In this document: piece after piece, positions 1 through 5,943 of the stretch
Position numbering within the stretch: position 1 is the first letter of the stretch
Layout: every line of letters begins with the position of its first letter
NCBI GenBank assembly: GCA_029557025.1
Contig: JAKPRU010000208.1
Span: forward strand, 1 to 5,943
DNA: 5,943 nt
Direction: 5' to 3'
Source of the DNA: Candidatus Omnitrophota bacterium
Lineage (GTDB): Bacteria > Hinthialibacterota > Hinthialibacteria > Hinthialibacterales > JAKPRU01
Made by a program: the position numbers and the translations under genes
Notes under the pieces: model-generated
What the model was told of the DNA's origin: nothing
The model's input: the letters and a program-made list of their open reading frames with translations, nothing else
Databases searched by the model: none

Positions 1-1741
1 CGAACGCCGAGGGATTGGCCCGGAATGTATCGAGAGCATCCATACTGCTCCGGTAGCCGTTTACTCGGTAGCCCATCTCCTCCAGGGAATGCTCGGCCAG
101 GTTCACAATCAATTGCTCATCATCTACGACCAGAATCCGCTCCGTGCCCAGTGGAGCCTCGATCTCGGTGTCTTCGACAACCGGGGGCGAGGACTCGGCT
201 ATATGTACCGGAAGGAATACCTCGAAGGTGGAGCCGCCACCGAGCGTGCTGTCTACAAGAACCGCTCCCCCATGAATTTTGACAATTCCATGGACCATTG
301 CGAGTCCCAATCCCGTTCCCTCTCCTGCGCTCTTGGTTGTGAAGTAGGGTTCGAAAATCCTTTGCATAGTGGCCTGATCCATGCCATGTCCGGTATCGCG
401 GACGCGCAAAACAACATGCAGACCGGGGTGCAAATCCGGGTGATCTTCGGCCAGCTCCGGTTTGACCGCGACCTCCATGAGGCTGACCTCCAGTTTTCCC
501 CCATGGTCGCGCATTGCATGGTAAGCATTGATGCACAGATTCATAAGTACCTGATGAATCTGTGTGGGGTTTGCCATAACGGCAGGACAAGACGGATCGA
601 TGTGAGTTTCAATCTCGATGGTGGAAGGCAGGGAACCACGCAGGAGTTTCATTATTTCCTTCACCACCGGTTGCAAATGAGTCGGTCGCATATCTTTCTG
701 GGACTGCCGGCTGAACGTGAGCATCTCCTGAACCACCTCCGCGGCCCGCTGTCCGGCCTGATTCACTTTTTCCAGGTGCTTATACGCGACCGTATCCGTC
801 GGAAGTCTCCTCATGGCCAAGTGCGTGTATCCGAGTACCGCCTGGAGAATGTTGTTGAAATCGTGTGCAATGCCTCCGGCGAGACACCCGATGGCCTCCA
901 TTTTTTGCGCCTGGCGCAGCAAGTCCGCCAACTCGGCTTTCTCTTCCTCCGCCCGCTTCCGCTCCGTGATATCCCGCGCAATGCTCAATACCGCGTATTC
1001 TCCCTGGTATTCAAACAGGCGGCTATTGATTTCGACCGGAACAGCCTTGCCTTCCTTCGTAATATGGACTGTCTCGTAAAATGTATTCTGCGACTCTTTC
1101 AGATTTGCCAGAGATTTCGAAATGGTCTCCGCGTATTCTCCTGGGCTGAGATTCAGGAAACTCCTTTCCAGGAGGTCCTCACGACTATACCCCAGATATT
1201 CCTGGGCACGCTGGTTGCATTCAATCAATTTTCCATCGGGGTAATGGATGAAAATCGCGTCCCCTGCGAAATTGAAGAGGATGCGGAATTTCTCCTCTGA
1301 GCGGCGCAGTTCTTCGGTCAATTCCCGTTCCGACATCTCCAGTTCCATCAGGAGCTGCGCCCGCAGCAATTCCGCCGCTTTTTCTGTTTCAATCTGATCT
1401 ATTTTGAATCGAAGGCGGTTAATCTCAAGACTTTGATTTTCGATCCGCTTCCGAAGGCGTTTATTCTCCGATTTGAGAATCCGCATGAAGTGACAGGCCA
1501 CCAAGATCAATACCACACAAACCGGCCCGGCGCCCCAAAACAAATAGATACAAAGACCGGATGGTTCCGCAACAGACAGATTTGTGCTCAACTCCGTGTT
1601 CGCGGGAATCTCCGCTGTTTCCTGCACGGCCACTGTGGTCCATTCGGAAAAGAACAGGGCGACGCTTTCCATGGCACAGGCCGGACCGGCCATCGACGCT
1701 CCAACAAGAAATGCCACAAACATGCTGAGTATTCTCATCAT
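1..1741 (-). CDS. Membrane-bound PAS hybrid sensor histidine kinase (3' end cut by the window edge)
   Basis: The frame is open from the ATG at 1741 to the left edge (580 residues seen). Visible in order: a signal peptide (residues 1-23, ending ACA); about 38 extracytoplasmic residues; one membrane span (about 62-86); a charged coiled-coil-like linker (87-148); a PAS domain (about 150-260) ending RDITERKRAEEE; HisKA with GGIAHDFNN, phospho-acceptor His293; HATPase with N box Asn405, G1 box DTGHGM (449-454), F box IFEPYFTTK and G2 box GEGTGLGLAM (473-482); and a receiver starting ERILVVDDE (Asp540, Asp541). The window ends about five residues before the expected phospho-accepting Asp of that receiver. 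By family knowledge it autophosphorylates His293 and passes phosphate to its own receiver, and perhaps to the receiver of the phosphatase at 2875-4086. It starts 15 nt after the preceding gene's stop, with only a weak AGAG-like ribosome site, so translational coupling is plausible. A second ATG follows immediately at 1738. The domain call is firm; signal and partner are inferred. Confidence 0.95.
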   Translation of the reverse strand, partial: MMRILSMFVAFLVGASMAGPACAMESVALFFSEWTTVAVQETAEIPANTELSTNLSVAEPSGLCIYLFWGAGPVCVVLILVACHFMRILKSENKRLRKRIENQSLEINRLRFKIDQIETEKAAELLRAQLLMELEMSERELTEELRRSEEKFRILFNFAGDAIFIHYPDGKLIECNQRAQEYLGYSREDLLERSFLNLSPGEYAETISKSLANLKESQNTFYETVHITKEGKAVPVEINSRLFEYQGEYAVLSIARDITERKRAEEEKAELADLLRQAQKMEAIGCLAGGIAHDFNNILQAVLGYTHLAMRRLPTDTVAYKHLEKVNQAGQRAAEVVQEMLTFSRQSQKDMRPTHLQPVVKEIMKLLRGSLPSTIEIETHIDPSCPAVMANPTQIHQVLMNLCINAYHAMRDHGGKLEVSLMEVAVKPELAEDHPDLHPGLHVVLRVRDTGHGMDQATMQRIFEPYFTTKSAGEGTGLGLAMVHGIVKIHGGAVLVDSTLGGGSTFEVFLPVHIAESSPPVVEDTEIEAPLGTERILVVDDEQLIVNLAEHSLEEMGYRVNGYRSSMDALDTFRANPSAF

Positions 1742-1756
1742 TATCTCTGTATGGCG

Positions 1757-2641
1757 TTATGCTTTCTTTTCAAGATCCTCTGCTATGACCATCCGACTTC
1801 CGTTTTGGTTCGATTGGTTACTATCGGGGCGGCTTCTGAATGCTCCTTGTTTGGAAGCTCCGGATGAATCGTTTCGTTTGCTCATTTGCTTGAGCAGGCT
1901 GACCGTGTTTCGGATTTCCTCGCGATGGGTATCCAATCGACGGATGCTCTCGTATGATCTCTCCAGACTCGCGATGCCTTTGAGCAGAATCTCCCGAAGA
2001 TCTTCGATGGGAAGCTCCAGGTCAGGCAGATCGTCATGGGTCGGTATCGTTATATGCAATTTCTTGAGGAGGGTGCGAACCTTTCTGATCGCTTCGTCGT
2101 CCTTGATTTGAACGGCGATTTGTGTGAGTTGATCCGCCATCTTCATGGCATATTTCACGAGGAAAATGCGGCGGACTTCCAGGATATCGTCCCAGTCCCA
2201 GGCCATTTCAATGCGACAACGGAGAGATTGGGACACATCTTTCTGAACGAGTGGGAGGGATTTGTACCTCCGCAATACGTCCGGTTCGCTCTTGAGTCGG
2301 AGGAGGAATTCGATCAAGGCATCCAAGGTATGCGCACGGCGCCGAGCTTCCAATTCCGCGGAGTATTCCTTCAGAAGTGGATCGCGTTGTCTTCCCACGT
2401 GGATCTTGTGATCAATGGATTGAAGGCGATTGCGGAGAACCGAGGCGCGGTTCGCTTGTCCTCTGACCCGCTCCAGATAATCCCGGATTGTGGTTGCGTC
2501 GGCCACATTCTGCATCTCCGGGCTGTGCAGCATTTGCGAAGCGATATCCGCCTCGTCGGCAATAGCCTGGTGGATCACTTGGGCGGTACCGGTCAAGAGA
2601 ATCTCAGCGATATTGTCGGGAACGCCAGACGTCGGTATCAT
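1757..2641 (-). CDS. Conserved-context hypothetical helical protein between phosphatase and kinase
   Basis: 294 residues that I do not recognise. There is no signal peptide or membrane span, so it is probably cytoplasmic. It is rich in Leu, Arg, Glu, Asp and Ile, with heptad-like stretches at about 50-115 and 205-255, suggesting mostly alpha-helix or coiled coil. A central patch has clustered aromatics (Trp148, Trp150, Phe160, Tyr164), followed by a helix and a proline/aspartate-rich turn (about 198-212, THDDLPDLELP). Residues 256-282 are Ser/Asn/Gln/Arg-rich and probably disordered, then a short charged end (EDLEKKA). It has one Cys (142). No receiver, STAS, HPt, HAMP or HTH motif is apparent. 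The ATG at 2641 is supported by AAAGGAG seven bases upstream. Its stop is 15 nt from the kinase start, so the two are almost certainly co-transcribed. A role as adaptor, regulator or phosphatase/kinase partner is guesswork from position. The reading frame is secure; the function is unknown. Confidence 0.85.
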   Translation of the reverse strand: MIPTSGVPDNIAEILLTGTAQVIHQAIADEADIASQMLHSPEMQNVADATTIRDYLERVRGQANRASVLRNRLQSIDHKIHVGRQRDPLLKEYSAELEARRRAHTLDALIEFLLRLKSEPDVLRRYKSLPLVQKDVSQSLRCRIEMAWDWDDILEVRRIFLVKYAMKMADQLTQIAVQIKDDEAIRKVRTLLKKLHITIPTHDDLPDLELPIEDLREILLKGIASLERSYESIRRLDTHREEIRNTVSLLKQMSKRNDSSGASKQGAFRSRPDSNQSNQNGSRMVIAEDLEKKA

Positions 2642-2648
2642 CTCTGTG

Positions 2649-2655
2649 CTCCTTT
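2649..2655 (-). promoter_or_regulatory. Ribosome binding site of the helical hypothetical protein
   Basis: AAAGGAG on the minus strand ends seven bases before the ATG at 2641. This fixes that start codon and shows that the gene has its own translation signal, although the spacer in front of it is a decayed duplicate of the preceding gene. Confidence 0.75.
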
Positions 2656-2684
2656 CCGGGAGATCACAAACGTCCAGGCTTCGG

Positions 2685-2837
2685 GAATGACTCGGATTCC
2701 CTGTCCCTCACCGCTCAACGCATTCGGTCGGGAACGCAGCGGATGATGCGAATCGTCAGGTTGCGGCACACCGATCCACCGCCGCGAAACGATTCCCGGC
2801 TCTCAATCAGTCCGTCACCTGTCTCCTATTATGCAGA
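2685..2837 (-). repeat. Tandem duplication, downstream diverged copy (unit B)
   Basis: This copy lies head-to-tail after unit A (2838-2985) with an offset of 151 bases. By hand alignment without gaps, 2685-2790 matches 2836-2941 at about 72 of 106 positions. Exact landmarks include ccgcgaaac (2782-2790 against 2933-2941), tcgggaac (2728-2735 against 2879-2886) and gaatga (2685-2690 against 2836-2841). The similarity covers the phosphatase C-terminal codons and continues through about 40 non-coding bases after the stop, so this is a DNA duplication and not only protein homology. The part toward 2837 is weaker and needs a 3-base insertion. Confidence 0.82.
2715..2837 (-). pseudogene. Decayed duplicate of the SpoIIE/PP2C phosphatase C-terminus
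   Basis: In the frame homologous to the intact phosphatase, this reads SA, two stops (TAA TAG), ET, then a stretch matching the parent tail. Its FRG, NLTI and RCVPD correspond to FRG, DLTI and RYVPD in the parent, followed by three extra residues and a TGA at 2715-2717. About 13 of the last 24 residues match. The parent's RDDLTI metal-site Asp pair (391-392) has become Arg-Asn, and no upstream catalytic part exists here, so it cannot be an active phosphatase. No start codon with a ribosome site serves this frame. It is best read as a dead fragment from a tandem duplication. Alternatively it is the last trace of a second phosphatase gene that was almost wholly deleted. Confidence 0.78.
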
Positions 2838-2985
2838 ATGATTCCGATTCCCAGCCCTCAACTGCTCAACCTACTCAATCGGGAACGTAACGAATCACAA
2901 GGATCGTCAAGTCGTCCCGGACAGGCGCATCACCGCGAAACACCTCCCATGTCCGGATTATCTCCTCGACTGTCTCTTGTGCGGA
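2838..2985 (-). repeat. Tandem duplication, upstream copy (unit A, includes live gene's 3' end)
   Basis: This unit comprises the last ~36 codons of the intact receiver-phosphatase (from SAQET onward), its TGA at 2875-2877 and about 37 bases after it. Unit B (2685-2837) follows with only about a base of ambiguity at the join, near cagaatg (2834-2840). The coding part of unit A keeps the expected catalytic residues, so it is the functional copy. Confidence 0.82.
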
Positions 2986-4086
2986 CCGATCTCCGGTTCG
3001 CAACAACACTTCAGCGAGACGCTCTTCGCCGAAGACCCGACGGTCCCGGTTTAAAGTCTCTACAATTCCATCTGTGAATAACACAATTTTATCACCCATT
3101 TCAAGGGAAATCTGTCCTTCGTCATAATCGTCGCTTAAGCGGGAACGAAGGGGAAATCCCATCTTCGTCGTCAACGGGGCGACGTTCTTTTCTTTTGCCC
3201 GGTAGTGGAACATCGGTATGTGACCCGCCGAACTGAATGTGTATTGCATGGATCGCGTGTCCAGGATTCCATAGAACATGGTCACATAGTGTTCCGATGA
3301 TAAGTGGGCGTTGAGTTTCTCATTGACCACCTTCAGCGCTGTACTGGGGAATTTAAAGGTGTTGACAAACGATCGCATCAGCAAATGTGTGATCGCCATG
3401 ACAACCGCCGCCGACGCGCCATGACCGCTTACATCCGCCATGACCGTTCCCAGGTGGTTCTCGCCCACCTCGATGATGTCGTAGTAGTCTCCGCCCGCCT
3501 GGTCGGATGGCCGGTACGAAGCGGAGATATCGATCCGGGGGCGTTTTGGGAATGCGGAGGGCAGGAAAGAACGCTGGATCTCCCCGACAATGTGCATCTC
3601 CCGCTCGATAATCTCCTGGGCGCTCTGCAACTTCTGATTGGCCTGCAAGAGTTTCTCCTGCAAGTCCTTGATCCGCAGGATGGATCGCACCCGTGCCAGC
3701 AATTCTTCGGGATTCACCGGCTTGATCAGATAGTCATCCACTCCCGCTTTCAGTCCCGCGATCTTGTTCTCCACGCTGTCATTCGCCGTCAGCAGAACAA
3801 CCGGAATGAACTTCTGCGTCGCCTCACAGTAGGCCCGGATTTCCCGACAGGGCTTGTACTCCTCCATACCGGATACAGCCTGATCCAGCAACACCAGATC
3901 GGGGTTCTTCTGCCGGATACGCTCAATCGCCTCATCCCCGGTTTCCGCCGTGGAAATCTCATAATCCTCCTCCGCCAGGCTTCTCTCCAGGAGAAACACG
4001 CGCAATTTGGAATCGTCAACGATCAGGACTCGTTTTCTTGTGGCGGGATGGAAATCGAACGCGACTAATGAGCTGCCGGAGACCAT
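2875..4086 (-). CDS. Response regulator with SpoIIE/RsbU-type PP2C serine phosphatase output
   Basis: 403 residues. The receiver domain (about 17-138) has the acidic pair Asp24-Asp25, phospho-acceptor Asp68, Thr100 and Lys122 in the LIKPV motif. A helical, coiled-coil-like linker (about 138-175, ending GEIQRSFLP) follows. The PPM/SpoIIE phosphatase (about 180-402) shows GGDYYD (metal Asp200), ADVSGHG (Asp218-Gly223), SSAGH, LFTDG (Asp339) and RDDLTI (Asp391-392). By family knowledge such proteins remove phosphate from Ser/Thr of STAS anti-anti-sigma partners and are switched by receiver phosphorylation; no STAS gene is in view. Residues 69-78 after Asp68 lack the usual Met-Pro and read QAVSGMEEYK. 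The likely phosphodonor is the kinase two genes downstream. The ATG at 4086 is the best start, although its AGGAGG (4102-4107) is 15 bases away. Eighty bases separate it from the upstream lipoprotein gene. The 3' end has been tandemly duplicated. Confidence 0.95.
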   Translation of the reverse strand: MVSGSSLVAFDFHPATRKRVLIVDDSKLRVFLLERSLAEEDYEISTAETGDEAIERIRQKNPDLVLLDQAVSGMEEYKPCREIRAYCEATQKFIPVVLLTANDSVENKIAGLKAGVDDYLIKPVNPEELLARVRSILRIKDLQEKLLQANQKLQSAQEIIEREMHIVGEIQRSFLPSAFPKRPRIDISASYRPSDQAGGDYYDIIEVGENHLGTVMADVSGHGASAAVVMAITHLLMRSFVNTFKFPSTALKVVNEKLNAHLSSEHYVTMFYGILDTRSMQYTFSSAGHIPMFHYRAKEKNVAPLTTKMGFPLRSRLSDDYDEGQISLEMGDKIVLFTDGIVETLNRDRRVFGEERLAEVLLRTGDRSAQETVEEIIRTWEVFRGDAPVRDDLTILVIRYVPD

Positions 4087-4101
4087 ACGCCCCTTTCCGC
4101 T

Positions 4102-4107
4102 CCTCCT
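4102..4107 (-). promoter_or_regulatory. Unusually distant Shine-Dalgarno of the receiver-phosphatase
   Basis: AGGAGG is a perfect core, but 15 bases separate it from the ATG at 4086; normal spacing is about 5-9. The purine run AAAGGGG (4090-4096) is closer, at about 3 bases. No in-frame ATG, GTG or TTG lies at normal spacing from the AGGAGG, so the start stays at 4086 and initiation may be weak. Confidence 0.45.
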
Positions 4108-4135
4108 GGCGATGATTCGTGCCCCCCTTGTGTCG

Positions 4136-4159
4136 GTTCACAGCCGGGCAGCGGTGAAC
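4136..4159 (-). other. Small inverted repeat between lipoprotein and phosphatase genes
   Basis: GTTCAC and GTGAAC form a perfect 6-bp stem around a 12-base GC-rich loop, starting about seven bases after the lipoprotein stop codon at 4167-4169. No T-run follows on the minus strand, so it is not a standard terminator. It could be an mRNA-stabilising or processing hairpin, or chance. Confidence 0.3.
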
Positions 4160-4166
4160 GGAACTT

Positions 4167-4976
4167 TCAAATTGAAGACTGGCCCCCAACACTGGCAGTG
4201 AGCTGAGCCAGCGTACCGTCTTTCTTCATTTCCCCAATGATTCCGCTGATTCGCTCAATCAGGATTTCATTTCCTTTTCGACCGGCTATTGTCACCGGAG
4301 TGACGGCAAGGGGAGTCTCAATTTCGAAAAGAGCGCTCTCCCACCCGATGTGCTGCTTGAAAACGGCTTTTGCTGCCTCTCGGTTGCAACCCGCGCCATC
4401 CGCCGCGCCGGTGACTGTCATACGAAGCGCCTCCTCGACATTCTTTGTTCCGATCAGCTGTCGGACTCCCTTCACCTGAAGTTGCTCGTATTCCGTGGAT
4501 CCTTTCGGACTGGCCACGACCTTCGGGACAACATCGCTGATCGTCCGGATTTTGCTTGTTCTGCGGACATACACAACGGAGGTCATGGTTCCCCAGCCCA
4601 GCGATAAAGCCCATTCGCGCCCGCGTTGCGGAGTGTACACCATGGTTGCCGTGAGGTCCGCTTTACCGGAGGACAGCTGTGCCAAAACGTCGGTCCAGGG
4701 GAGAGCGCGGAATGTGACAGGCCTGTTCAACCGGCGCGCAATTTCCCGCATGACATCAATGGAAACTCCGACCGGTTCACCGTTCGCATCAACGGATTCA
4801 TACGGGGGAAAGTCCGGCATACATGCAACAACTAAAACATTCGGATCCCTCGCGGAGAGCAGTGACTGAATCGATGGGGATTCCTCTTGCGCCTTGCGCG
4901 GTGTATGGCCCTGACACCCCCCAAATACCCACACCCCCACAAGGGTCGCAATCCAAATCACCGTCATCCGTTTCAT
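4167..4976 (-). CDS. Periplasmic solute-binding lipoprotein, family 3 (SBP_bac_3)
   Basis: 269 residues from the ATG at 4976. That start is chosen because AGGAGG lies seven bases upstream and the protein then opens with a type II signal peptide: MKRM, a hydrophobic core, and lipobox VFGGC with Cys21. The frame is open upstream to 5144, but that would bury the signal peptide. The mature part begins LVVACMPDFPPYES, the classic first strand and loop of family 3, then GVSIDVMREIARRL, GKADLTATMVYTPQR and a C-terminal lobe ending in GTLAQL. By alignment from memory with HisJ-like proteins, Arg118 matches the ligand-carboxylate Arg. Asp193 is kept, but the Asp that holds the ligand's alpha-amino group appears to be Asn198, so the ligand may not be a standard amino acid. 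It would be anchored to a membrane facing the periplasm. No permease or ATPase is adjacent and signalling genes follow, so a sensory role is inferred. A transporter encoded elsewhere is the alternative. Confidence 0.92.
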   Translation of the reverse strand: MKRMTVIWIATLVGVWVFGGCQGHTPRKAQEESPSIQSLLSARDPNVLVVACMPDFPPYESVDANGEPVGVSIDVMREIARRLNRPVTFRALPWTDVLAQLSSGKADLTATMVYTPQRGREWALSLGWGTMTSVVYVRRTSKIRTISDVVPKVVASPKGSTEYEQLQVKGVRQLIGTKNVEEALRMTVTGAADGAGCNREAAKAVFKQHIGWESALFEIETPLAVTPVTIAGRKGNEILIERISGIIGEMKKDGTLAQLTASVGGQSSI

Positions 4977-5133
4977 CTGGGAACCTCCTCGATGACCTGC
5001 TCTTGCAGTCGAACATTCGGAATCATTGTTTACCACAGCCTTACGAGAGGCGGAAGTGCCCGTCACCCTTTCCTTCATATAACAAGGATAACGTGAAATG
5101 CCTTCCGTTGACCGGTCGAGTAACTTCTTTCGC
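4977..5133 (-). other. Intergenic gap between glycosidase-like and lipoprotein genes
   Basis: 157 bases, the likeliest place for a promoter of the sensory genes. On the minus strand there is an AT-rich TTATAT at about 5058-5063, but no good -35 box at normal distance, and no -24/-12 sigma-54 pair. No hairpin with a T-run follows the glycosidase-like stop codon. Only the ribosome site near 4984 is clear. Confidence 0.3.
4984..4989 (-). promoter_or_regulatory. Ribosome binding site that fixes the lipoprotein start
   Basis: AGGAGG on the minus strand lies seven bases before the ATG at 4976. It selects this ATG over any start farther upstream in the same open frame and agrees with the signal peptide that begins there. 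Confidence 0.85.
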
Positions 5134-5943
5134 TCACAGTCCACCGAATTGATTCCCTCCGAGCTGTTTCCCGGCCAGAATTGCTTTTAGTGTCTTTCCC
5201 GTCTTAGTTGGAACATGGTTCTCGAAAATGGACGAATAGGCGAAAAAGGCCATCCCGCCGGTTCGTTGTTTTCGAGTCAATGCAATTTCGCGGCGCAGTT
5301 CCTCCGCCGACTGCTCCAGGCTGATCCCGGTTACCACACGCCCAATCCGTCGTTCCCCCACCGCACTGCAGTATTTCGTCAGATTCGAATCGAAACTTTT
5401 CCGGGAATAATTCATCGGGAATGCGAGGTCCAACAGTCCCTCCCGGAGCCACAACGTCGAATCCTGGAGGTAGGTCTCTTTACCCTTTTCGGGGTCGGCG
5501 AGTACCGCGCAGGAAAGGACCAGGGAAGGATTCTCTTTCAGCACAGCGGAGCGAATCTCCCGCAAGAGATCTGTCAGAGCATCGCGCCGAAACTGATTCC
5601 AGGCCTCGCTGTCCTGCGCGGGGGTTTTGCCGGTTTGAGCCTTGAACTGCTCCAGGGCGGTTTTGTCGTAGGAAAAATCCTTGTGTCCGGCCAGTTCGGA
5701 GGATTTCATCTTTCCGTAGACCTGTTCGGCCGCGTAATCCGACGGAAATCGGAAGTAATCGAGGTGAATTCCATCCACTTTATATTGCGCGGCCAATTCC
5801 GCAAAAAGCCGCTTGAGGTGTGCCCGTGCTTCGGGATGATGCGGAGAAAGGAATGTATACCAGCTCTTGCAGGGCTGCATCCTCTTCCCCACTGCATCTA
5901 CCATGAACCATTCCGGGTGTGTCACCCATATCTGCCCGGATTC
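5134..5943 (-). CDS. GHL10/YngK-like glycoside-hydrolase-type protein (5' part outside window)
   Basis: The frame is open from the right edge to the TGA at 5134-5136, giving the C-terminal 269 residues. The GTG at 5925 is internal and not a start, because the frame continues upstream as ESGQIW before VTHPEWF. Motifs typical of the glycosyl-hydrolase-like 10 family (DUF187, YngK) are visible: THPEWF near the edge; SWYTFLSPHHPEAR; the core KVDGIHLDYFRFP (window residues 56-67, with Asp57 and Asp62 near the presumed active site); SLVLSCAV; LLDLAFPMNYS; and GGMAFFAYSSI. The family is a TIM-barrel thought to act on polysaccharide; the substrate here cannot be told. The full protein is probably over 350 residues and exported, but the N-terminus is not visible. 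The tail ends in a Gly/Gln/Asn-rich GGNQFGGL. A gap of 157 bases separates it from the lipoprotein gene, so it may be a separate transcription unit. Confidence 0.9.
   Translation of the reverse strand, partial: ESGQIWVTHPEWFMVDAVGKRMQPCKSWYTFLSPHHPEARAHLKRLFAELAAQYKVDGIHLDYFRFPSDYAAEQVYGKMKSSELAGHKDFSYDKTALEQFKAQTGKTPAQDSEAWNQFRRDALTDLLREIRSAVLKENPSLVLSCAVLADPEKGKETYLQDSTLWLREGLLDLAFPMNYSRKSFDSNLTKYCSAVGERRIGRVVTGISLEQSAEELRREIALTRKQRTGGMAFFAYSSIFENHVPTKTGKTLKAILAGKQLGGNQFGGL

Noticed and set aside
89..1300. 403-codon open frame on the plus strand
   Set aside because: It is antisense to the kinase, whose PAS, HisKA and HATPase motifs are unambiguous. The plus-strand product shows no recognisable motif or signal.
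2036..2746. 236-codon open frame on the plus strand
   Set aside because: It is antisense to the helical protein and runs into the duplicated spacer. It has no recognisable motif, and the minus-strand gene has the better ribosome site and gene context.
2828..2833. CATAAT on the minus strand as a -10 box for a promoter of the helical protein
   Set aside because: No -35-like hexamer is found 16-18 bases upstream, and the bases belong to the decayed codons of the duplicated fragment.
3304..4068. 254-codon open frame on the plus strand
   Set aside because: It is antisense to the receiver-phosphatase, which carries all expected catalytic motifs on the minus strand.
5110..5117. gaccggtc palindrome near the glycosidase-like stop codon
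   Set aside because: Only 8 bases with no extended stem or T-run, so it is not a credible terminator or operator on its own.
4977..5144. 56-codon N-terminal extension of the solute-binding protein
   Set aside because: It would overlap the end of the glycosidase-like gene and place the lipoprotein signal peptide inside the protein. The AGGAGG before 4976 marks the real start.
5134..5925. GTG at 5925 as the start of the glycosidase-like gene
   Set aside because: The frame stays open to the right edge, and the residues before it (ESGQIW) continue the family sequence, so the true start lies outside the window.

Overview
The window carries five protein-coding genes, all on the minus strand. In transcription order (right to left) they are: the 3' part of a GHL10/YngK-type glycoside-hydrolase-like gene (5134 to beyond 5943); a lipoprotein of the family-3 periplasmic solute-binding type (4167-4976); a receiver plus SpoIIE/PP2C-type serine phosphatase (2875-4086); an unrecognised, mostly helical cytoplasmic protein (1757-2641); and a membrane-bound PAS hybrid sensor histidine kinase that runs off the left edge (1-1741). 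The kinase reads open from 1741 to the left edge with no frameshift (580 residues), and the glycosidase-like gene reads open to the right edge.

The lipoprotein signal and the periplasmic binding protein point to a diderm bacterium. The PAS/HisKA/HATPase/receiver kinase and the RsbU-like phosphatase suggest a free-living environmental lineage with many signalling genes. The DNA looks moderately GC-rich. I cannot name a phylum from this sequence.

The four genes from 4976 leftward look like one sensory module. The lipoprotein would bind a small molecule outside the inner membrane. The kinase has only about 40 residues outside the membrane, too few for a classical ligand-binding domain. The receiver-phosphatase would be the cytoplasmic output, and the helical protein between phosphatase and kinase has no assigned role. 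No permease or ATPase for the binding protein, no STAS anti-anti-sigma protein, no anti-sigma kinase and no sigma factor lies in the window, so the phosphatase substrate is not visible.

The most unusual structure is in the largest gap (2642-2874). It holds a diverged, head-to-tail copy of about 150 bp of the phosphatase gene's 3' end plus the bases after its stop codon. The second copy encodes a decayed phosphatase tail with two in-frame stops and a changed metal-site motif, so it appears to be a tandem duplication that became pseudogenic spacer. Other gaps are short: 15 nt (1742-1756), 80 nt (4087-4166) and 157 nt (4977-5133). I found no RNA gene, CRISPR array, insertion sequence or convincing rho-independent terminator.
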